Part shown: positions 32,019-45,645 of the stretch, piece after piece
Layout of the letters: each line of letters starts with the position of its first letter
How positions within the stretch are numbered: the stretch's first letter is position 1
DNA from: Lytechinus variegatus
Lineage: Eukaryota; Echinodermata; Echinoidea; Temnopleuroida; Toxopneustidae
DNA length: 64,000 nt
Assembly: GCF_018143015.1 (NCBI RefSeq)
Contig: NC_054742.1
Location: 54,693,195 to 54,757,194, forward strand
Direction of reading: 5' to 3'
Position numbers and translations under genes: made by a program
Notes under the pieces: model-generated
What the model saw: only the letters and a program-made list of their open reading frames with translations
The model's database searches: none
What the model was told of the DNA's origin: nothing

Positions 32019-32759
32019 CTGTGGATAAGAAAGATTGGGAATCTGCTTATCTTCTAATCAATATGATCAAACGATCATTCATTTTTATTTTTTTCTCCCA
32101 GACATAAAACTATTACTGATGTTTGGTTGCTCATGCTCTTCATTCTTTCCATGGGTTTGAATTAGGATGAAATTTCAAAAACGCAGACCCCTCCTTCATT
32201 TTGACAATGGGGTAAGAGTCACTGGTGTATACCGTTCGACACATCAGACGGTGCACTATCTCAGTTTCTGTATACCTCATTACAATAACCAAAGAGCGGC
32301 TTCTTCGTTCCATCGAATCTAGATAGTTTTTTTACATTTACTTCGGAGCTGCTCTCTACAACGCACTGATTCCATTGAAAATACAAGTGAAATCTCAATG
32401 GAGAACTGAGAGGCTTTTGTCGAAAGTTGGTGTAATGGGACAGCAGATCATTCCGAAGATTTGCACCGGACGAACAAGTGTCAATAGTCAAGAGACTACG
32501 CCGTTGTCCCGGTCCACAACCTTTCGACAAAAGCCTCTCAGCCCTCCATTGTGATTTGACTTCCATTTTCAATGGAATCGGTGCGTTTTAGAGGGTGACT
32601 CCGTATTAAATGCGAAAACTCTCTATCTGTTTAATCTCTGTTCTCCATTCGGCCGCTCGAGTTAAAATCGGATTAACAATAATAGAGCGTCTCGGAAATG
32701 TCTAATAAATGCCAATTGATAGATACTATCATCATTTTGATATGATGAAGAATTCTTAC

Positions 32760-33146
32760 CTTCTGTATATGGTTGCACCATTAGACCAACTTCAGTCCCC
32801 TGGTAATCTGGTTTATTCACGTCAACGGAAATATCTGGAGTTGGTGACACAGAGATAATGGGGGAATCCAAAGAGCCCATATGAATATCCGTAGCTTCCG
32901 CGAGTTTCAACAAATCCCCAAACTCTGTTGTATGAACTATAACCCTGTCTATGACATCGAGATGATGATACTGAATGCCGGCTGGCTGCAATCCGTTGGT
33001 GAATGTCATCCTGCACTGGTATTTTACATTTTCAACAGATTGATTGAAGAATGGTGAAGTAAATCTGATGGTTTCAGCTTCATGTAGAGTCACTTTCGGG
33101 TTGCACGATGGTATGGTCAGGGACTGACCATTCCATGTTAAATGAT
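32760..33146 (-). CDS. Gene 2 CUB-like domain exon 3
   Basis: A 387-bp phase 1-1 exon. The only coding difference I see from gene 1 is Gly to Asp in the segment [10 protein letters not shown]. Splice sites are intact. Confidence 0.66.
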
Positions 33147-33619
33147 CTGTTGAAAAGCGAAAGAACATGACCTTACTAGGGTTTAGGGTCTACAATCCAG
33201 ACCCCAAGTGCAATTTATTTATAAACTTAAACTCTTAGTTTGGAGATAGATATGCAAATGACAACCTAAAAAGGGTTGCCATGGTAACTACCCGTCGCAA
33301 CCTCACATGCCTTAAATTGCGTGCTGCCTTGAAATGAAACGTTCGTGTATAAAGCTAATGTATGCATGTTAATTAATAAATGATGGTTGAGAACATGCTG
33401 TACATCCCAAGCAAATGAAAAAAGTGATACTTGATTACTATTATGTCCAAGTTGTATAAAATAGGTTTAGACTCTTTTAAAGTTATGATGCCACTTCAAA
33501 ATCTTTGATGACAACGACGACGTCGGAAAAGCGGCGCCAAAAGTCTCGTTCCGCTATGCAGGCAAGACAAAAAAAAATGATTAAAATCTTACAAAAGCCT
33601 TTTCACGGAATAGTATTAC

Positions 33620-33985
33620 CAATGATAGTCAGGTTCACCGTCAGGCCAGAGCCAGGCCGATCACCTCTTTGGACGTAGAACGACAACCTGATCTCGTCAT
33701 CGTACGAATACCACGAGGTGGACGATACCGAGTTCGTCATGCACACCCATTCCCCATAGGTTTTGAAGGTGTCGAAGATGCAGACATAGGCCCCCATTCC
33801 TGGCTCCATCTCCAGGACATCAACCTGGATCCAGGAGTAGGAGGTGGCTGTGATAAACCAGTGAAGATCGGCCTCTATGTTTGTCATGCTGGATAGGTTA
33901 GCACTCTGCAGGGTGATGCTTGGAAGGGTGTTGGATAGGGCAAAGGCACCACCGCTTGACCGGATGAACGTATCTTGTAGCCGAT
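33620..33985 (-). CDS. Gene 2 CUB-like domain exon 2
   Basis: A 366-bp phase 1-1 exon. It differs from gene 1 by Leu to Ile (TNLEAD to TNIEAD) and Asp to Asn (SADLSS to SANLSS). Splice sites are intact. Confidence 0.65.
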
Positions 33986-35004
33986 CTGGAGAAAACGGGA
34001 AGGGAAATAGTGAAGGAAGTAGAAATAGTATAATTGTGGATTAAGATCAACAAACATCAATCTAAGAGTTAAACATTACTTTCAAAATTAGCCCAGCATT
34101 ATTAAGTGATAAACCATTATAGCAAATTCACGGTTACACTACTACGAAATGTGTACATGCACTTGTTTTCCCGGACACCATTCTTAATCTATAGTCTTGT
34201 CCCTTTGAAACTATATGTTTAAGGTCACTGAAGAGTTGTTCATAGGGGACAAAGTTCTGATCTTGGTATGTCACCGCCAATCAGAAGTGGTGCTAACATT
34301 TTCATCACCTTTACCGGAATCATTTTAACAGAATGATTCCCCATCTTGAAAAATTATGCGTATGGAAAACAATAAATAATGTTTGATTCCATTTGATCAA
34401 TTGCAATGAAGGAACTATTGTAAATTTACCTCTGCTCCCCAAAGAAGAAATTAAAACAGAGGATGCTTCGTAAAGCTGCTGGTAAGATATGCACTACTTT
34501 ATACGATCAAAACTATTCCTGATCAAAGTGTGATCTTAATAATAATCAAATATTTATTTTATTTTATGTGTACATGTTTGCGGCCTTCCAGTGAATCGTT
34601 TTCAGTTTACGCAACTGCGTTCTCTATGATATTTCTGGATCAGCACAGGTAAGATTTTTTAGACCCCTACGAAAAACAACATTTGATGATAGGGTGTCCA
34701 TTATTCGACTAGTAAACCAAAAAAAAAAAAACATAAAATATTTTGCGCATTTACCACAAAGACGCATATTCATGTGATTTCAGTATTTCCCCAACACACC
34801 TTCTCTTTTGTAATTCCCCAAGCCAGTATATTATGCACGCTTAGAATATTTATTTCTCGATTTCTATGGATGAGCAGGTGCACTATTCTCCATTTTGCCT
34901 AAGTTTGGCAAAAATAAAATGTGACATGACGTGGCGTGTATGGAAGCTTTAAAGAGCCATCAGCGAGGTGGTGAGACTATCTTGCCTTGTAGACAAAATG
35001 TTGT

Positions 35005-35455
35005 AATTTTGTCAACATGTCGAGATGCATTTTCACGCCAAGTCGACTTATAAAAAGTTGCATGTTGACATGGCGAGATATACATTATCGCGCAAATTTG
35101 ACTTATAAAATGTTGTATGTCGACATGAGGACATAGGTTATCTGGCCATGCAAGTTGGCATTATACTGTGATCGGATGTGTTATCTTGCCAAGTTGACTT
35201 ATGAAGCGTTGTTTATCGACATGACGGGATAGGTTATTTTCCCAGGTAGACTTATAAACAATTGTATGTCGACATGGCGAGATATGTGGTGGACGTAACT
35301 TGCCATGTTAATATATTACTTTTTATAAGAACTTGACAAGACACATTTCGCCATATTAACAACAACTTTGTATAACAAATTGGCAAGTAACTACATCGCC
35401 ATGACGACATAGGTCGACTTGAAAAAAAAGTATTTCGCCGTGTCATCATATTCGT
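35005..35455. repeat. Degenerate ~54-bp tandem repeat, copy 2
   Basis: Counterpart of 7375-7830 in the corresponding gene 2 intron, near-identical in unit order, so the array predates the duplication. Confidence 0.5.
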
Positions 35456-36693
35456 TGCTAAGGTAAAATATTTCGTAATCTTATTATGTCGATGGCACTG
35501 TAAAGTTTTCTTAGGAATGTGACGTATGCCTTCATGAAGAACAATTGGTGGGGGATTTCGAAGTTCTTTGTTAAAAATTCTTTGGAGCTGCCTATATTAT
35601 ATAGATATTGAATCTTTTGTAAAAGTGTCAGGAATGTTCTGTGGAAAACATTCAGATAAAAATAGACTCATGTCATGGTGCTGAACCCCCCCCCCAAGAT
35701 TGATCAAGAGTAAGAACAACGATCCAACTGATGAAGTTTGTGTTTAGATATTCTCTAATCATATAAATAAAAAGCAAAATAAAGTACCGAAACCTCTGAG
35801 TCATAGCCGGATATTAATAAATCTGACAAAATGATTTGAAATAAAAAGCATTTTAAAGAAAAAAAGACAACACATCTATGATTACTAGCCTAACATAATA
35901 TGAAACGGAACTTTCTTTAGATATGTTTCGGTTCACATACCAATGGATCTATCTTATTTCCTTGTGTCTTGCTGGTCACAATCTTTTTTTTTGTTTTGTT
36001 TCTGCGTTCATAATCAATCATGAAACTCGTCAAAATATAACATTTGTATTACAACTTTTCCTTTCGTAATAAAATAGGAAATAATTCAACAAATAACTAA
36101 AAATAGACTTCACAACAAAATAAAAGTACAACAAAAATACAAAATAGGTAAAATCAGTTATGTATAATAAAAAATCAGTTCATCCAATACTATTTACTGC
36201 AGAAGAATGTCTGTCGAAAAAGAAAATATTAATCATCCTTTCCTTTTTAGTTATCCTTTGCATATAATTAAATTTGTAAAGACACACATTAGCACATATT
36301 TCCTCTATTAATACAAACTTTGCGAATAAGAACACTTATCTTTTTTTTTAATTAGGGCGTAGTATAAATTTTCAAATTTTTTGACCTAAATAACATTTGA
36401 CGATGATGGGCGGCACTCCAAACTTGAGCCGGGGGGGGGGGGTGGGAGTCATGTACATTGTCACTTTCTATTACATTTAAAGTTATACCTCATGGTATTG
36501 GTAGCCTCCACCTGTTTCTCTCTCTTCTTTCTCTCTTCGCTCTCTTATTATCTTTCACGGTATTTACTTTCATTGGTGATCAGCGTTTCATTTACATCAT
36601 TACAAGAAATAATAGTATATAATTGTATAATTGTGATTACGTCGGGGTATTTTCTTGCCATTAGAATCCATTTAAAACTTTTTTTTTCGGTTC

Positions 36694-36876
36694 CATGACA
36701 TTTGCTCTGGCGACAATTGCTCCGATGGGAAATCTGAACATTAAGCCAAACCTAAAATCTAACCTCCAAATGTTTACATTGTTCTGGACCAAAACTCATT
36801 TGCAATCCTAGCTCTTACTCTGCGCCCTTTGAGAGATTAGAACCCGAGCAAATGTCGCAGGAGCATATTTGTCATG
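36694..36876. mobile_element. Short foldback element, copy 2
   Basis: Counterpart of 9069-9251 with the same inverted ends. Present in both copies, so older than the array. Confidence 0.48.
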
Positions 36877-37421
36877 TCACCATTTTTTTTCCAAGAAAAT
36901 AGATAAAGAAACGATTCAATGAATGTTTGACAAAAAATGGACAAATAATTAGAAAGGTATGAACACTTGACTATTGACATCAATAATGATATGGCCATCC
37001 TCCCATTGGCAAATTAAGCAAATTTGTGTTATTTCACAGTGATGCAACTCCCCAATTACTTTTTTTACATCAATTTCAACTTTTATCCTGTCTGTCCATA
37101 GATCAGGTATTTTTTCATATGGGAGGACATTTGTTATATGGGTTTCATAGAATACAGCAATTATTTTGCAACATCTTATTAAGACTGATTGAAAATGGAT
37201 GTTGGGTGGGGGTCGTACTTCTGTGACATCAAAAATTTTGATCACATTGCCAATGCGAGGGTCTCCATAGCATTAGTGATTTCGAAATTCGAATGCGTAC
37301 ATTTTTTTTTACATTGGTTGTCAAATAAATTGTTCTCGAACTTGCATTGATCTTATTCACTAATTTGTCTTTTCTCGTAAGAAGCTGACTTCTCTTTTAA
37401 TTAATATCGCTGTGGAGGGCA

Positions 37422-37671
37422 GTGAAATTAGCTACCTATTCATTATACCTCACAATGTGAAGTTAGCTACTTATTCCTCATTTCTTATTCAAAATGTAAA
37501 AATAGCTACATATTCATTTGTCCTTATTCCTTCTTCAAATTATGAAGTTAGCGATTTATTCATTTTCCTTATTCAAATTACAATTTTCTTTAGTGAAATT
37601 ACTCTTTTCCTAATTTAAAATGCACTTTTCCTTATTCAAAATGCGCTTTTCCTTCTCAAAAATGCTTTTTG
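37422..37671. repeat. Degenerate ~40-bp tandem repeat, copy 2
   Basis: Counterpart of 9797-10050 in the gene 2 intron; same decayed units, slightly shorter at the right end. Confidence 0.48.
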
Positions 37672-38323
37672 AATAGGGAAACGTTCATAACTTCACAGAC
37701 CTTCTCTCTTGGTAAATAAAAATACTCATTGTGATATTGTTTGTGAAGTGGATAAACGAAAGTTGGGTTCAATGTTTCACTTTTCTTGTTTTCTTGAAAG
37801 CGAATTGTAAGAAAAGTTTGGATAAATAAAGCGAAAGCGACATGATTTCATGGTAAAACTTCAAAAGTTTAAATATGCATCGTTGAGTGATTTTGTTTAT
37901 TCATTTATTATTTATTCCGTTAGTTTAATTTCAACAGGGTAGCTCCGTCAGTAATTTAAAAACTGTTTTACAAGGGGGCCTGCATAACATAAAAACACAA
38001 AATTACAAACATATATACATGTATTATATAAAAGACAATAATAGTGAAATAAATAGTCAATTGCAATCTGTACCAGTCAAACTTTTCCAGAAAATCATGT
38101 AAGATAGAAAAGAACGTGTCAGCATGAATGAAATTCATAATGAATATTTTAAAAAGAAAATCATGGTAAATAATGGGTGGTATAATTGGTCTTAAATGAA
38201 ATGTACCGTAGGCGTAATCCTCTTATATTTTTTTCGAAAGAAGTTATCAAAAAAGGTATTAAAAACATAAAATACTTCGTCATCAATTTCATTATTTCTC
38301 TGAAATGCATGGGTTCGGCTTAC

Positions 38324-38677
38324 CTTTAAAAGAATATCTCACTTGAAAAAACGTGGAAGGAAGGTTGGTCCCATTGACTTTCTCCACTTCCATTTTCAAT
38401 TGCGAGGAATCAACATAAATCGGATCGATGACTTGAGATATCCCTGAAATGGCCAGCAACTCCTCACTGGTGTTCAGGTTGGAAAATGTTATCTTGTTAT
38501 CTGCAGGGATTCGAAGATCTATAAATGTAGCAACGAGGGTGGTTCCAAGGGGGCTTGATACGGAAACAGGTGGACAGGCCGGGGAGCATTGTTGACATGG
38601 AGGTTGGCTACATGTATTGTTAAATATATAATCCTCTTCGGGACTCCCTTGCGTCAGGGTGATGTCAGTGGATGCGT
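38324..38677 (-). CDS. Gene 2 N-terminal CUB-like domain exon 1
   Basis: A 354-bp phase 1-1 exon with the same four-Cys cluster as gene 1. Differences from gene 1 are Q/R, T/S, I/V, V/N (two bases) and F/Y, plus one silent change. It keeps acceptor CTTGCAG and donor GTAAGC. Confidence 0.65.
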
Positions 38678-39149
38678 CTGCAAGAAAAAAAACGAACTCC
38701 TTGAAATAGTAAGTCACTATTCTGACTCCAGTACAGTCTCACTACAAAAGTTGAAAGCAAGCTAGCATCATATCATTTAAAAAAAATGATAAATTTGTCA
38801 GGGAATGCATAAATAAAAATAACACTCGGTCATTTCATGGAGTATACATTGCGATTATTTTTTATCATTATTATTTATTTGCGTTTGTTTTTGCCATGAA
38901 TGTTGGGAAGTGAAAATAGTATAATTTCATTAAAGAATTAAACTCAATGATCATGGAACATTACGAAATTTGTATGGATACAAATGGGCTTCCGCCATCT
39001 TCCATCCACCGCCCTTTTTTATCATGCATTTGTCGTTTACTATATGGAAACGTGATGACGATACTATACCGATGGGGATCATTTAGGCACGAGGAAGAAA
39101 GAAAAAAAAAACCCTGAAATGTTGAATTTGAAAGATAATAAATACTTAC

Positions 39150-39212
39150 GAAAAATCGGTATGTCAATTCCGAGGAGCAGACCACAAATAAAATTTTATA
39201 AATGGCCTCCAT
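39150..39212 (-). pseudogene. Gene 2 signal-peptide exon, one base short
   Basis: Aligned with 11533-11596, this copy lacks one base (AAATAAAATT against AAATGAAAATT on the plus strand). Reading from the ATG, the exon ends in phase 0 at the GTAAGT donor, while the next exon needs phase 1. The hydrophobic leader is also altered after residue 7. An upstream ATG in another frame meets a stop inside the exon. Either this is a real lesion or a base-level error. Confidence 0.65.
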
Positions 39213-41354
39213 TTTTTATTATAAAATTGAACAATTATGTCCTCATCCATGTGATGGAAGAGACAGCCTTGCCACTTCGAGGACACCGTTTACCGTTTCC
39301 TCGATTTTCGAACTTTGTACATGTACTACAAATTGTGACGCCCGATTTATGACAACGCTCGATTATTCAAATAAATTAATGTGAATGGGGGCATAAAGTA
39401 ATATTACATTAGGGAAAATCCCGGGATACAGACATATCCATGTAGGCCTTCCTTTGTGCCATAGATATCACTCGATGCAGTTACGTCAATGATATGATTA
39501 ATTTAATACTCATTCAGTATCATTTGTTTCGATTGCTTCGCTGTAAATTCATTTTATGTTATACTTTTAGATTAGGTATTTATCTGTATAGTTCTAGATT
39601 ATTTTAATGTTATATTCTGTAATTTTAGTAACTTATGGTATATGCGTTTGCTCAATAGCAATTATGTTATGTTATCTTGTTGTAAAATCATATCAGATTA
39701 TATGTTAGGTCTTATTGAATTGAATGCATTGAATTTATTTTCATACTTCACAAGATAACAAAATAATAACATAATACAAGAAATACATTTGGTTACATAG
39801 AAAATTACAAAGATCTGTATGTATCTGTTTCAGATTATGTATATGTTTATTGATGGAATGATCAATTCAATAAAGACTATTTGAAAAAATAATAAATGTC
39901 CCACTGTCTTGCGAGCGCAGTCATGGCAGTCGAGGGAAGTTGTAACGTAATGAGCCCAAATTTGAGGGGGTCAGACATGGCGTATGGGGCAAAAACATTT
40001 CGATACAAAAAATCGAATTTTATGATAAATTATGACATGATATTTATTTTAAAAAGAAATGCATATTTCACAATTTTCGCTTTGTTTTTCTTTCTGTTTT
40101 CCCCTTCTATGCCATATGGCCCCAAGCATCCCTATCTGTATGCCAGTAGGGATGGGAGGTGAGTGGGATGGGACAAGGGGAGCGTTTTTTCATGAATAAT
40201 CTTCTACTGGAAACCATTGCATCTGATTGGCTCAGAGCAATTTATTGTCAATGAAAATCACTGATTAAACTCTTCATGAAATTGTAGTCGACAGATCTAG
40301 TACTTTTTGCTTCATGAACTTCCATAGGCCTAATTATACTAGATTATTGATTACTGAGTATGACGATAAAAAATTTTTCTTAAATTCCCATTCCTTATCT
40401 TGTTATGCAAACAATATATATTTTTCATTTTGATGATGAGTGAAAATATATACGAAAAGAAACCTGAGGTTCTAACACCAATGTTCAATTAATGCATGTA
40501 TAAGAAAGTAAACATTGTTGTTTTAATTTCAAAGTTCAGAATGTGACAAAACCAGATCAGTTCATAATAGTTAATCTGATTGTATGAAACATTTTAAATT
40601 AAATAAACAAGTAAACAGAGACTTATGAATTGCAGCTCAGTGGTTGATCCAGGATTAGAAATGGAGGAGGTGGGGGACGGGAGCAGACTGGTGCAGGCGG
40701 CCAATTTTCAGATTTAGCAATTATGTATGTTCATTGATTCTCAAAATATAGGAAGGGCGCGCATCACTTGTGATCAAATTTCATTGACTTAGACAGGTCT
40801 TCATACACGGAGGGGGGGGGGGGGGAATTCCATATAGATGTATACATCATGCCTAATTATGTATGTATAGTATACACATTTAACTTATTCAAATAAAAAA
40901 CAAAACAAAATCATTAAAAAACAAAAAGTGTGCAGAATAGATCTTTTACAAATCATATTTCACCAGTTTGAATGATGAAACAAACAAAACATTAAATTCT
41001 TATGCAATATCTTTCAGAAACTAATGTTTTTTTTCCATTAGGTTAACGGTGATTGCTGTTTTGGCCGGGAAGAAATGCCATTTATTGTTTTCATTTATTA
41101 GACGCGTGACTGATCAAAGGCTAATATCTGAAAGAATATGGCTATGGGAATTCAATTAATGTTACAATCATGAATAACTTTGATATTCATTTTTTAAATC
41201 TCAAACTTCTCGGGTGGGGCATGTGCGAAGAGGTTGTGTTTTAAGGTGGGTCACCCCCCCCCCGTGCCTCCATCCAACATTCCGCTGCCCTAGCTGCCTT
41301 GTATAATCATTTCAAGAAATTTACGTTAGAAAGAATTCAAATATAATTATATAC
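39213..41354. other. Intergenic region upstream of gene 2
   Basis: Counterpart of 11597-13885, with an extra ~105-bp insert at about 39715-39820 and small indels. No gene recognised. Confidence 0.4.
39715..39820 (-). mobile_element. Short LINE-tail-like insert, copy 2 only
   Basis: About 105 bp absent from the matching site in copy 1 (about 12100). On the minus strand it ends AATAAATTCAATGCATTCAA, like the short-repeat 3' tail of a heavily 5'-truncated LINE. A target duplication is not clear. Confidence 0.45.
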
Positions 41355-42196
41355 CAGGGGTTCTCAAACGTTTTCTTTGAAGGGCCAGATGAGACTCGAA
41401 ATAAACCAGAAAGGTCGAGGGTGAAGTGGATACTTAGAAGAAAAAAATGTGCGCGAAGCGCGAAGACCCTTACGGACGGGGTCGTAGATGCTCTCTGGTG
41501 CAATCTGGCCCATATTTTGGGAAAACTTAATCCAACAAATTTGTAACAGTTTCATATGGAACACAGGCAAAATTGTATTTTTAAAAGGAATGTAGATTGT
41601 ACCTTTGTCAATTTTAACACATGGAATTGAAGACAGATAATGTTTTGTAGTAGGTCTATCAATATTTTTGTAGTCAAAGTCGATTAGCCAACACATTGGC
41701 CTTGTGCTCGATTGCGGCAAAATGAAACCATACTTGTCTGTCCATTCTTCATGGAAAACACGATTTTCAGCATCCACCCTTCTTTTCTTTGCAGAATTTG
41801 ATGCCATTTTGACCTGGCTAATAATTAATGATGACTAATGTACCCCTGAGAAAATCCGCAGAGCTGAACCGGCAATTGAGTTTACGTTTTAACCAAATTG
41901 ATTGCGTGTTGGAATGTGTGCGCAAGTGTTTTCAAATACAACGTTTATCAACGTTTGATGTGAAACTACTTTTTTTTCAATGTAGCGCAGCGCTGGTCAT
42001 CTAATAAGAACGAACAGACAAAAAAGACTTCACTAAGATTTGTTTAAAAGTCAAATTAACTTGACTGCCATTACTTTATTACGGCTTCATGCACACACAA
42101 TGTAATCATGTTGAGCATATGTTTCATGTTGTGACATAAAAGTGATTAAAAAAAACGAAAACAGCAGTCTCGCGGGCCGTAGTTTGAGAACCCCTG
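41355..42196 (-). mobile_element. Nonautonomous hAT element, copy 2
   Basis: Same inverted CAGGGG ends and N-terminal transposase-like frame as 13886-14777. It is about 50 bp shorter because of an internal deletion after CACAGGCAAAATT, which fuses frames into a 147-codon relic. Not a functional transposase. Confidence 0.75.
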
Positions 42197-42634
42197 TCAT
42201 ATAACATTCACTATCTAAAAAGTTAAACAGACAAACAGAAAAAAAATTGAATAGAGAGAGTCTGAGATAAATGTATCGAAGCACAAGTAGGTAAGCAATA
42301 ATACACATATCATAAAGCAACCTTTGACACGAATATTATCCATTTAAATACTTTACGAAGGCGATAAGGCGTTTCGGTCACGAGAAACTACATTGAGTAC
42401 AAACCGAAGCTCATTGTGATTACACATATAGCATTATACATAAAATTGTAATCTGAGTAAAAATACAAAAATATATTTGATATTCCGACGAACAAAATAA
42501 AGAAATCAAATTTTATTAAAATACATTCGATTCATTAGCAATCTTTTACTTGGAATTTAACGACTCTGTAGACACTTTCTTCAATCATAACTAAAAAATA
42601 AATATGTCTTTTTTGTATCAAATATATTAGCTCT

Positions 42635-43260
42635 AGTTAAATATTTTACTTATATGAGATCGGACAATTTCTGCAAAAGTTGTTAAAACATTGGACTATC
42701 ATTAGTATACAAACCATATATACAGTGAGATGCATGTGCCAAACGTGTAGATATGAGGTAATATTTTATCCAAACATATATAATTCTATGTGTATTTAAT
42801 ATTTGAAATTTGTCATTTTCTGCAGATATTTTTATTAACATAACATTATCATCAATATACAAAGTATATTTCAATATACATTATTAGATTCAATCAACAA
42901 AATGTGAAAATATGTGGTTGTGTTTTGTTCGAGGGAAAACAAGTACTTGTAAGTCTTTATAGATCTTCAGTTAAATGCGATAATTTCTAGATTATCTAGA
43001 AGGAAAGTATTGAATATATTATATTGTCTTTGTTAACACCACAAATAAATTTCAATTTCAATATATCATGAGATTCATTTGGCTAGTTGTGAAAGTGTAC
43101 ACTAAATCTAGCTCTGTGTGAATCTTTCTTTTTTTATACTGGAGATGTGAAATTTCTGCAGAAATTGTTAAAGAAGTGACTACCATTAGTATACTTATCA
43201 TATTTCATCACATATTGTGAGACTCTAATATGAAGACATGTGGAAGTATTTGTAGATCTA
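42635..43260. repeat. Degenerate ~160-bp tandem repeat, copy 2
   Basis: Counterpart of 15240-15890 with the same recurring phrases. No coding potential. Confidence 0.42.
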
Positions 43261-44693
43261 GTAGTTTTTTTTATTGCTGTGTAGCTAGAATGTGAAGGTC
43301 CACACGCGGATGTAGTTTATTCACCGTGAGCTGATATCAATCTTTCACGGGAAAAGTGAATTCTAAATTGGAAGGCTCGATTTGATACATTTTATTTTAT
43401 CTTGTTTTTGGCGCCTCAAGTGAAAAATTAGACTAAATCGATAAACATAGGGAAGGGAAAAAAATGTTTTTTGTAATCAACTTCCTGATTGCTGCAATTC
43501 ACTATATGAGTGAGTTTAGGGACACCTCATTGCTTTGTCTCCGGGAAATATCAACTGTGCCTATGGCGGTTTACTGGACCGTACCTATATCTCGGTGGCC
43601 ATGTGACGTGACGGGGTGTTCCATTGTTATTAATCGGTGAATAAACTCATTACGTTGTCCATGCATTACCCGTTGCCAGGTCAGGGCAGTTTTTTTATAA
43701 TAATCATTTGATCGTAGAGACATTTATTGACAAGTGAAATTTTCCCTTCCTTCCATCCACCAGCTTTTGCTGAATCAACCTGTATGCAGCCATTATATGT
43801 GTATAGGCCCTATGCAACCATGCATTATGTGATTATACTACGCATATCCATTGTGGCACCACCCTTTGGTTGTACATGACATTATGTGCTAATTTATCAT
43901 CATTTTCACGAATTATCCTTCTTTCAGAGGTCATGAACCAATTTTGAGAAACTTGTATATAATTTCTAGCTTTTAGATTTTACTTTTTTATTTTGAATAC
44001 CAACACAAGTGATCGATCATGAAAAATAAAAGACTCTGAAATTTAACGAGATATTTAACAATTGACATCTCATTAGATATTAACAAATTAATTATTCTTT
44101 GATTTTGGATTGACTCTGACCTCTGAGAACTTCGTGATGTCGATGACCAATTATATCAATATATATATATATTTAAATGTATATTTTTTCGATAGGATCG
44201 AAACCTTTATTTTGTATCCTTATTATTACAGTGCCACTGATATTTCGTGTTTAAAAGGTTCCTTCATATACAAATCGTGGCTGAGACACTCAGAAATAAG
44301 AGTGTTCATTACATTTCGATTATGAATATTCATTAGATTCCGGTTGTAGGATTTAAATTCTCCAATCATCAACTCCATCATCATTGTCATCATTGTCATC
44401 ATTTTCATCATCATCATAATCACCAACAGCAAATTCGATTTCACATTCATCCATTATTAGTTTTTTTTTAAACTTCATCCTCTCTTCATCTCATCACCAT
44501 TACAACCACCATCTTGCTGTCACGACACAGAAACTTTACACACAAATCACATAACAATATTCTGAAGTTTTTGGTAATATTAAATATTCCTCCTGAGTAA
44601 TGACATGGACATTTTTCTATTTTCAATACAAACAATATATCATCTGATAATAACTATTACTCAACTGAAGATTTTACTTCTAGATTTAGAGAC

Positions 44694-45645
44694 ATGGAAC
44701 ATAAATTCAGTTTGCTTCATATTAATGCTCGAAGTTTGAACAAAATTTTTGAGTCATTGGAATCATTACTTTTCATTTTAAACAATTTCAAATTTTCCAT
44801 TATTTGTGTCACGGAAACATGGCTTCACAATACTTCACCTAACATATTCAGTTTGCAAAACTATAATCTCATTAGGCGTGACCGAAGAACAAAGAGGAGG
44901 AGGTGTAGCATTTTACATCAGTGAACATTTACAATTCAAAGTAAGGAAAGAAATATCATTAAAACAGAGTGAAACTTTTTTCATAGAAATCACGAAGCCA
45001 AAAAGCAAAAATATAATTATTGGATTGATTTATAGACCCCCTCATGATAAAGTAAATATATTTTGTGAAGACCTTGAAACATGTCTTCATACTATTAGAA
45101 AAGAAGAGAAACAAATATATTTAATGGGTGATTTTAACATCAACCTGTTATCCCAAAATAATGAACACGATTTATTCCTACACACATTGCATTCATTTGG
45201 CTATCATCCCCATATAGATAAACCGACTAGAATTGATAGCCATTCATCAACACTTATCGACAACATTTTTTCAAATATATTAAACAGAGATATTACCAGC
45301 GGATTGTTAATATCTGATATATCAGATCATTTGCCGGTTTTTTCATTTTGCGATAATGATATTCCAAAAGAAAATATACTCAAATCGACAATGTATAGAA
45401 AAGAATCTCAAAATAACATTGAATCGTTTAAAAGGGATCTTGCAATTGAAGAATGGTTGAATGTATTTCATGAGTCTAATCCAAACATTGCATACACAAA
45501 TTTCAACAATAAATTGCAGACATTTTACGAGAAAATTTTTCCCCTGATATCACAGGTCAAAAGAAAGAAGGCAAAAATGCCATGGATTTCTAAAGCAATT
45601 TCAAAATCCATACGTACCGAATTAAACTTTACAAGGCATTTTTAA
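44694..45645 (+). pseudogene. LINE endonuclease domain, copy 2, frameshifted
   Basis: Same domain as copy 1. A two-base loss near 44884 (GACCGAAG for GACCGGGAAG) breaks the frame after LIRRD, and a further shift near 45620 ends the second frame. Both catalytic segments (MGDFNI, SDHLPVF) are still readable in the second frame. Confidence 0.78.

Larger units (their letters stand above)
22484..39212 (-). pseudogene. Gene 2: complete-layout CUB(4)-EGF-stalk-TM receptor gene with two frameshifts
   Basis: The full exon set on the minus strand is 39150-39212 (leader), 38324-38677, 33620-33985, 32760-33146 and 31644-32018 (CUB-like), 30225-30338 (EGF), stalk exons 28710-28757, 27566-27607, 26431-26478, 25039-25080, 24372-24416 and 24136-24168, 23124-23570 (membrane span and tail) and 22484-22591 (C terminus). 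The ectodomain exons keep frame and splice sites. Two places are broken relative to genes 1 and 3. The leader exon is one base short, so it no longer joins in frame. The tail exon lacks two single bases, so it stops soon after the proline-rich segment and loses the PPSY and YxxI/L motifs. It may be a recent pseudogene, a locus with base-level assembly errors, or a variant with a shortened tail. The stalk order 48-42-48-42-45-33 results from a local duplication of about 2.5 kb. Confidence 0.65.
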
